A DNA stretch of 64,000 nt, taken from positions 5,413,501-5,477,500 of the forward strand of contig OY978525.1 of assembly GCA_963854835.1 (NCBI GenBank), read 5' to 3'. Source of the stretch: Megamerina dolium (Eukaryota > Arthropoda > Insecta > Diptera > Megamerinidae). The notes under the pieces are model-generated. The model ran no database searches, was not told where the DNA came from, and was given only the letters and a program-made list of their open reading frames with translations. The position numbers were made by a program, and so were the translations under genes. Of the stretch, positions 58,754 through 64,000 are shown in pieces (position 1 is the stretch's first letter; every line of letters starts with the position of its first letter).

Positions 58754-59488
58754 GGGGGAAGACCACTTTGACGGTTTGGAAAAATCGAATTTTTTTTTTT
58801 TTTTTTGCTTGAAATGTTCTATGAGGTGTGTATTTTAATTTAGTATGCATCTATAGTCCACCAGAAACATTCAAACGAGGTAACGAGACGATTTTTTTAA
58901 AAATTTTCCGGGGCACTGAGCGACTTTCTAAAACTTCAAACGCGTTTATCTCGAAACGACATTTTGTAAACTGGTGGGACATATCACGCTTGCAGTTTTC
59001 AACCGATTTTGATGAAACCTTGCAAAATTATCGAGAATTTAATTCTGCATCGAAATACTGGATGGGATTTTTGATATTTTATAATTTGGATTTTTAAAGC
59101 ACGATTTTGAGGCAAATTTTACAGGTAAAAAATTAACAATTTTTTATAAATAGCCACCATTTTCGTAAAAATCAACTTTTCAAAAAACGGCTTCAGTATT
59201 TCAGTGCGAAATTATATGGAGAATAACCTGCCTATCTAACTTTTGTTCCAGATTCACTTGCCAAGGGTCCAGATGTCCCACCGATGGGGAAAACCGGGCT
59301 GGAAGGGGGCTACGCGACCTGGTGCAGCGTGTACAGTGAGCCCGAGATCCAAGCAAAAAAAATTGACATTTATTGTAAAAAAGATAACTAATAAAATCAT
59401 ATAAAACATTTTATCATTGCAAGTTGTTTTAATGCTGAAAAAAAATTCCAATACTTTATTTTCCGACAGCTCAAGGTGGTCTTCCCCC
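58754..59488. mobile_element. TTAA-flanked inverted-repeat element, copy 2 (longer form)
   Basis: The 735-bp element lies between TTAA at 58750-58753 and 59489-59492. Termini are GGGGGAAGACCACTTTGACG and, reversed from the right, GGGGGAAGACCACCTTGAGC. It is nearly identical to copy 1 from about 59030 onward. It carries a GC-rich core (GATGGGGAAAACCGGGCTGG at 59283-59302) and 89- and 65-codon open frames with no recognised motif. Non-autonomous. Confidence 0.82.
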
Positions 59489-59559
59489 TTAAGAAAATTA
59501 ACTTTTTGTATTGAATAAACTCCAATTTTTTTTGCAGTGTGCTATTTTCGTAAATAAAT

Positions 59560-61220
59560 CAAATTCTCAAAATATTCGGATGATGCATGAAAAAGAAATG
59601 GTACTTTCATATAAATTTCAAAATTTTTGAAATCAACATTTTTGTGTTTATTTATGAAATTAACAACTTCAAATGCGATTAAACATAATATTTTAACAAA
59701 TAAATCAGTCTCCTTAAGTTTCAAAATGATACACAGAAAAATAATGGTACCTTCCATACAAATTTCTATATTTTTTTGCTCTACGAAATTAATATTTCGT
59801 TTTTTATTAATAGAATTTCATCAAATTCGGTGTAATTTTTTATTATAGTGAATAAAACAAATATCTTAAATTTCAGAATGATCAGCTGAAAAATTATAGC
59901 ACCTTCCTTATAAATTTCTCAATATTTCTATGTAATTTCGACAAATCTTGTATGGGAGGTATGACTATTTATTAATGAAATTAATTCAAATTTTAAATAG
60001 GATGTTATTTTAATGAAAAAATAGTATTTTCAAAATTTCAGAATGATATATTAAAAAATAATGACACATTCCATTCAAATACAATATAGAGATTTTTGTA
60101 TAAAAATCGACAAATCATATCAAATCAAGCTGTTTACGAATAGAATGCTTTTAAATTTTATGAAATATGCTATTCTAGTGAGTAAATAACTTTTTCAAAA
60201 ATGTCCACACGATATATTGATAACGAATGGTACCTCCTATACTCCCGGTCACTAGTCCGGAGCCGAATGGGGTTGAAACTGTTAGTACCTTCGACTACGA
60301 TGTCTTACCAAAAGACTTTAAATTTAGTACCACAGGTGATAAGGTTGGAAACCCTTCAACCTGATCGTTGGGAACGGCCCTTCGGGAAGGTTTTCGTGGT
60401 GGTGGTGGTAACCCAAAGATCTCCACCAAGGAGGGTAGTACGTCCATTCAACGTGCCCCAATTGGTACCGCAGGAACCTGGAGGTTGGTTTCCGATTTTC
60501 CAATCCTAAGGGGCGCTTATCAATGCTTCAAATTGATACATACGCTTTGTTGCTCGTGAGATTAGGCCATAATGGCAGGTGCTCACGAAAAACGCTGCTC
60601 AATTGTTGGTACCTCCCATATGGCTTAGTGAAATTTGTATGAAACTACGATAAAACTTGTGTAGAGCATATACATTGCTGGTTATGAAAGGAATTGTTTC
60701 AAATTTTATGCAGTATAAGATTTTGTTGATCAAAAAATATTTTTTAGATTCTTCCATAAAAAAATTTTTAATTTTCGCTTTAACAAAAGCGACTATGTTT
60801 GTATGGGAACTATGTTTATTACTGTATAATGAGCTATTTTGATGAAAAAATAAGAATTCCAAAGTTTCAAAACGATTCATTCATAAATAATTGTACCTCC
60901 CATACAAATTTGTGAATTTTATGTAAAATTCTCTATGAGGACAATGGCTATTTATGAACAGAAAGTCTTCAAATTTTGTGTGCAGTATTATTTTGGTGAA
61001 TAAATGAGATTTTAAAAATTGCATAAAGATCGATTAATTAATAATGATATCTCCCATAAGATTTTGTTAATTGTTCTTTAAAAATCGACAAATCTTCTAT
61101 GTAGAGTTTTTATGAAAGAAGAGAGTGATATAGAGTGATTTATGAACGAAATGACTTGAAACTTGGTGTGAGGTATTGTTTTAGTAAATCAATTGAATTC
61201 AGAAAAATTGTTTTATGAAA
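59560..61220 (-). repeat. Tandem array, about 152-bp unit, locus E
   Basis: The motif TACCTTCCATACAAATTTCT or variants recurs near 59598, 59749, 59900, 60068 and 60226, then, after an insertion, near 60607, 60893 and 61045. Each is preceded by TTTCAGAATGAT and a run like GAAAAATAATGG, and followed by AATTTT...AAAATCGACAAATCTT. The core and period match loci A, B and D, but the rest of the unit differs, so this is at best a distant subfamily. It is interrupted by the GC-rich repeat (60242-60607). Confidence 0.7.
60242..60607 (+). mobile_element. GC-rich interspersed repeat, copy 2, inserted in the array
   Basis: Homologous to 36095-36500 in opposite orientation (GGAACGGCCCTTCGGGAAGG, GGAGGGTAGTACGTCCATTC, CAACGTGCCCCAATTGGTAC). 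It is flanked by a direct repeat, GGTACCTCCTATA (60229-60241) and GGTACCTCCCATA (60608-60620). That could be a target-site duplication, or simply two array cores on either side. Confidence 0.65.
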
Positions 61221-63469
61221 ATGTACTAAAAAATAAGAATAAGGTTGGAATTGGAGTCAATTCACCAATTTAATAAAAATTAGCTAAATAAATTTTGTTA
61301 AAAATCTTAATCAAAATTTCTATTATCACTAAGTTTCTTACACACAAATTAGGTGAAAATAATCTGTGTCTTTTATTTCTCGATGAATTTATGTCGAATA
61401 TAGTACAATAGTAGTGTGCTGTTGAGAGACTGGATCATGTAAATGGTTTGTGTCACCGCTAGTTTACCGTTTTTTGATGAAATGTCATTATTTAAAAATT
61501 TTTATTTTTATATTCGTCAGTTGCGAATATTTTATTTGACCTTTTTTCCCACTAGTGGGTCTGATTTACGTTTCAATTTCAAGTTCTACCTCATTTCTAA
61601 GGCTTATCACCTTTCAAAAAATTTGTGTTTGAAATACATTTGCTATAAAAAACAGTTAAATAACGGTAAATACCTTCGACCTTCAATCGACGATATCAAT
61701 TATTAATCATAAAAAATGTAAATACGGTAATTACATTGTGTTATCTGACGTAATTAAATAGCAGTAAAAAATGTCAAAATATCTGTGAAATACTCGTAAA
61801 ATTAAAAAAAAAAAACAAAAAAAAACAACAACAACAAAGAAATTAAATTTCAAATGAAATGATTCAAACTGATCACATCACATCACATACTCCATACAAT
61901 ACGAATAATAGCCCTGATACATAAACCTACCTATATCTAATAGCGAATCGTACATATCTAAAATTGCAAAAATGTCATCGGCGTTTGCTTTGCTTAGAGA
62001 ATTTATTGCAACTCCACCCAATAACTACAAATCCCATGAGAAGTCAGAAAAAAAAACAATTTAACACTAATGCTGATAGCGTATTATATAAAACGACTAC
62101 AACACCTCAAAATGTGTCTTTAAAATATGCTAATTAGTTAAATTATAAAAAGCTTTTTTTTTTGCGAAAAAAAAAGGAAATAAAAATTTGACAAAAATTA
62201 GCTTTGAAATAAAAACAACTTAAAGAAACAAACAAACCAGCATATATAGCAAATTTATATGAAGAGACTATAATTTTGTCTGCAAAATAAGTGTATAATA
62301 AAAAAAAAACAACCAATTTGTTAAAAAAAATTGTGATATGAGATAAGTGCTCATTTAAAAGTGATGCAAAAATAAATGCTTGATAAGATTGGCAAACTCA
62401 GAGACATTTTTAATAAATACTGGATATAAAATTATTATTTAGAAGACTAAAAATGCAATTTTTGAATTATATTTTTTTAGCATCCAAATTTCATAAAATG
62501 TGTCCAGAAATTGAAACACTTTCCTTATGAAACTAGTCTTGCTCTAGTCATACTAATATCATTCTTTGTCTATGGTTGGATTAAATTATATATAGAACAA
62601 GTAATATGATTGCAGCACCCTTTATTCGTTACTTAAGTTGTGCTAAATTGAATTTTGCTTAAAACGATGAGACACCTTAATGATATCTAATAACAACAGA
62701 AAGCTATGCATATTTGAAGACAAAACAAAAAGTAAACGAAATACAAAAGAATAATATTTATAGATATTTATGCAAATACCCAGTGAAGAACTCAAATTGG
62801 GATCAAGGCCAAATACAAATTGAAATAAATGCAGCTATGTGATTTTACTTGAACGAACAAAAAAATAATACCAGACATGTCAACGTACAGTCATAGTATA
62901 TTTGGTAGATACTAAAAACTACAGTGCTCTTTCTCCAGACTCATTATGTCTGCTCAATTCGAACAGTAGTGGAAAATACCCTAATTATATGCATGATTGT
63001 CTTAATATAAAACTTTTTTTTTGCACAAATTACTTGGCGACTGTCAGAGTGTAGTTTGTATGACAAAAACCTCGGTTCAGTTGGTCCTCAGCTGCGCCAT
63101 TAGTTTTAGCTATGTTTAGTGCGTTGATCTTGAGTCGTAGATCCTTAAAACTCTAAAATTTTATAAGTCAGACTATGAGACTTATATGAGAGTTTAATTT
63201 AAATGCAGCTGCCTCACAAGTATTTGATAAAGATCCGTCTGAACTCTCTAAATGGAAAAAGCGCAACAGAAAGTACTGATGACCTTTATAATATTTAAAT
63301 GAAAGATGGGATATTGAAAGTGCAGAAGATGGTGCAGAAGCTATGGACATCTGAAACGAACTGAAACAGAATAGTTTTTAGTTCATAATTTGGATATGTG
63401 AGAACTTAACGCAAAAATACTCATAATTGGCAATAATTGTCACAATTATTCACAGGGAAGAAGCTTGGA
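61221..63469. other. AT-rich non-coding DNA
   Basis: Nothing supported; many A-rich runs (61803-61835, 62158-62175). Confidence 0.5.
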
Positions 63470-63660
63470 AGTTTTTTAAAAGAATGCTTTCGCAATATCG
63501 TTGGCACATAGGGCGGTGAGCATATCCAAGAGCCACAATCTATGCATGAGCTGTACGAGACGTATGCCGATATTGACTTAGTTCGGTTCATTGCTATCCG
63601 AAGGGAGAACATACATACTCTAGTCATGGTATTTCGAACCAAGTAGTTGATGCCAATAAA
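63470..63660 (+). mobile_element. RTE-like LINE remnant D, strongly decayed
   Basis: The plus strand reads HELYETYADIDLVRFIAIRR near 63545-63605, matching DELYELYADIDIVRRIKIQR of remnant B. It is preceded by a KECFRNIVGT stretch equivalent to KVLRKIFGP. Orientation is opposite to remnants A-C. No tail was identified. Confidence 0.65.
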
Positions 63661-63711
63661 GAGGAATGTCGAATATCTGGTTAAGACGCTTTGATATTCA
63701 AACTGGCTTTA

Positions 63712-63972
63712 AAAAATAAATAAATATGTGGCACTTCTAAGCCCCGAAGGGCTCTTTGCCCGAGATTCCCTTCCAGTACTGTTGTGCGTGTTTAATTTTA
63801 GACAGTATCAGAAGGGACCTGCTTACTTTAGCCAGTTCTGAACTGCAGAACCATTGTGACATTACTTTTTCTGAGCTTTGTCACAGAGTTCTTTTAGAAA
63901 CTTTTCCGGGGATTGAACCTATGACTTACAGATCAGAAGGCGTACGCACTAACCACTATGCTATGGCACTAA
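63712..63972 (-). mobile_element. tRNA-derived SINE copy 6 (intact head)
   Basis: Most complete pol III head. On the minus strand the A box TAGCATAGTGG is at 63963-63953 and the B box AGGTTCAATCC at 63920-63910, with correct order and spacing. The body follows (TTTCTGAGCTTTGTCACAGA 63868-63887; TACTGTTGTGCGTGTTTAAT 63777-63796), with an internal deletion next to the head. The 3' tail is a short ATTT repeat (reverse of AAATAAATAAATA at 63713-63725). Confidence 0.85.
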
Positions 63973-64000
63973 GCATAGTGAACATAAATCAGACGGCTCT

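Overview
This is an AT-rich (roughly 70% A+T by eye) eukaryotic window. It reads as the genome of a higher fly, most likely tephritid-like. The evidence is a Drosophila-like COP9 signalosome subunit 7 gene split by introns, two RR-1 cuticle protein genes with the usual tiny signal-peptide first exon, and a dense load of insect mobile elements (mariner, Tc1, Jockey-, I- and RTE-like LINEs, and a tRNA-derived SINE). There are no operons, rRNA genes or functional tRNA genes. The species call is inference only.

Host genes are few. The 3' part of CSN7 lies at 18.8-21.6 kb on the + strand; its 5' exons are not visible and probably lie upstream of the window. Its last large intron holds a decayed tandem copy of the penultimate exon. 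A two-exon secreted protein with Gly-x-Tyr-x-x-Asp repeats lies at 24.5-25.0 kb (-). Two RR-1 chitin-binding cuticle proteins lie at 49.6-50.2 kb (-) and 54.3-54.7 kb (+). They are divergently transcribed, with the same exon layout and the same TATA-to-initiator spacing, so they look like one small cuticle cluster.

Nearly everything else that can be recognised is repeat. 0-18 kb: a SINE, a mariner broken by a Jockey-type LINE, a tandem array of about 152-bp units, a second SINE, a second mariner, an RTE-like LINE remnant and an irritans-type mariner. 22-34 kb: more LINE remnants, two terminal-inverted-repeat elements and a SINE. 36-47 kb: a GC-rich interspersed repeat, a TTAA-flanked element, another tandem array, a SINE, an endonuclease-domain LINE remnant and a nearly intact Tc1 element with nested inverted repeats. 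51-61 kb: another tandem array beside an RNase H LINE remnant, a SINE, the second TTAA element and a further array interrupted by the second GC-rich repeat. The window ends with a LINE remnant and a SINE.

The most unusual signal is the family of roughly 150-bp tandem arrays. They share a core motif like GTATGGGAGGTAG, occur in both orientations at several separate loci, and I cannot assign them to a named element. Long stretches between these features are AT-rich intron or intergenic DNA with no gene I can support; short open frames there look like chance.
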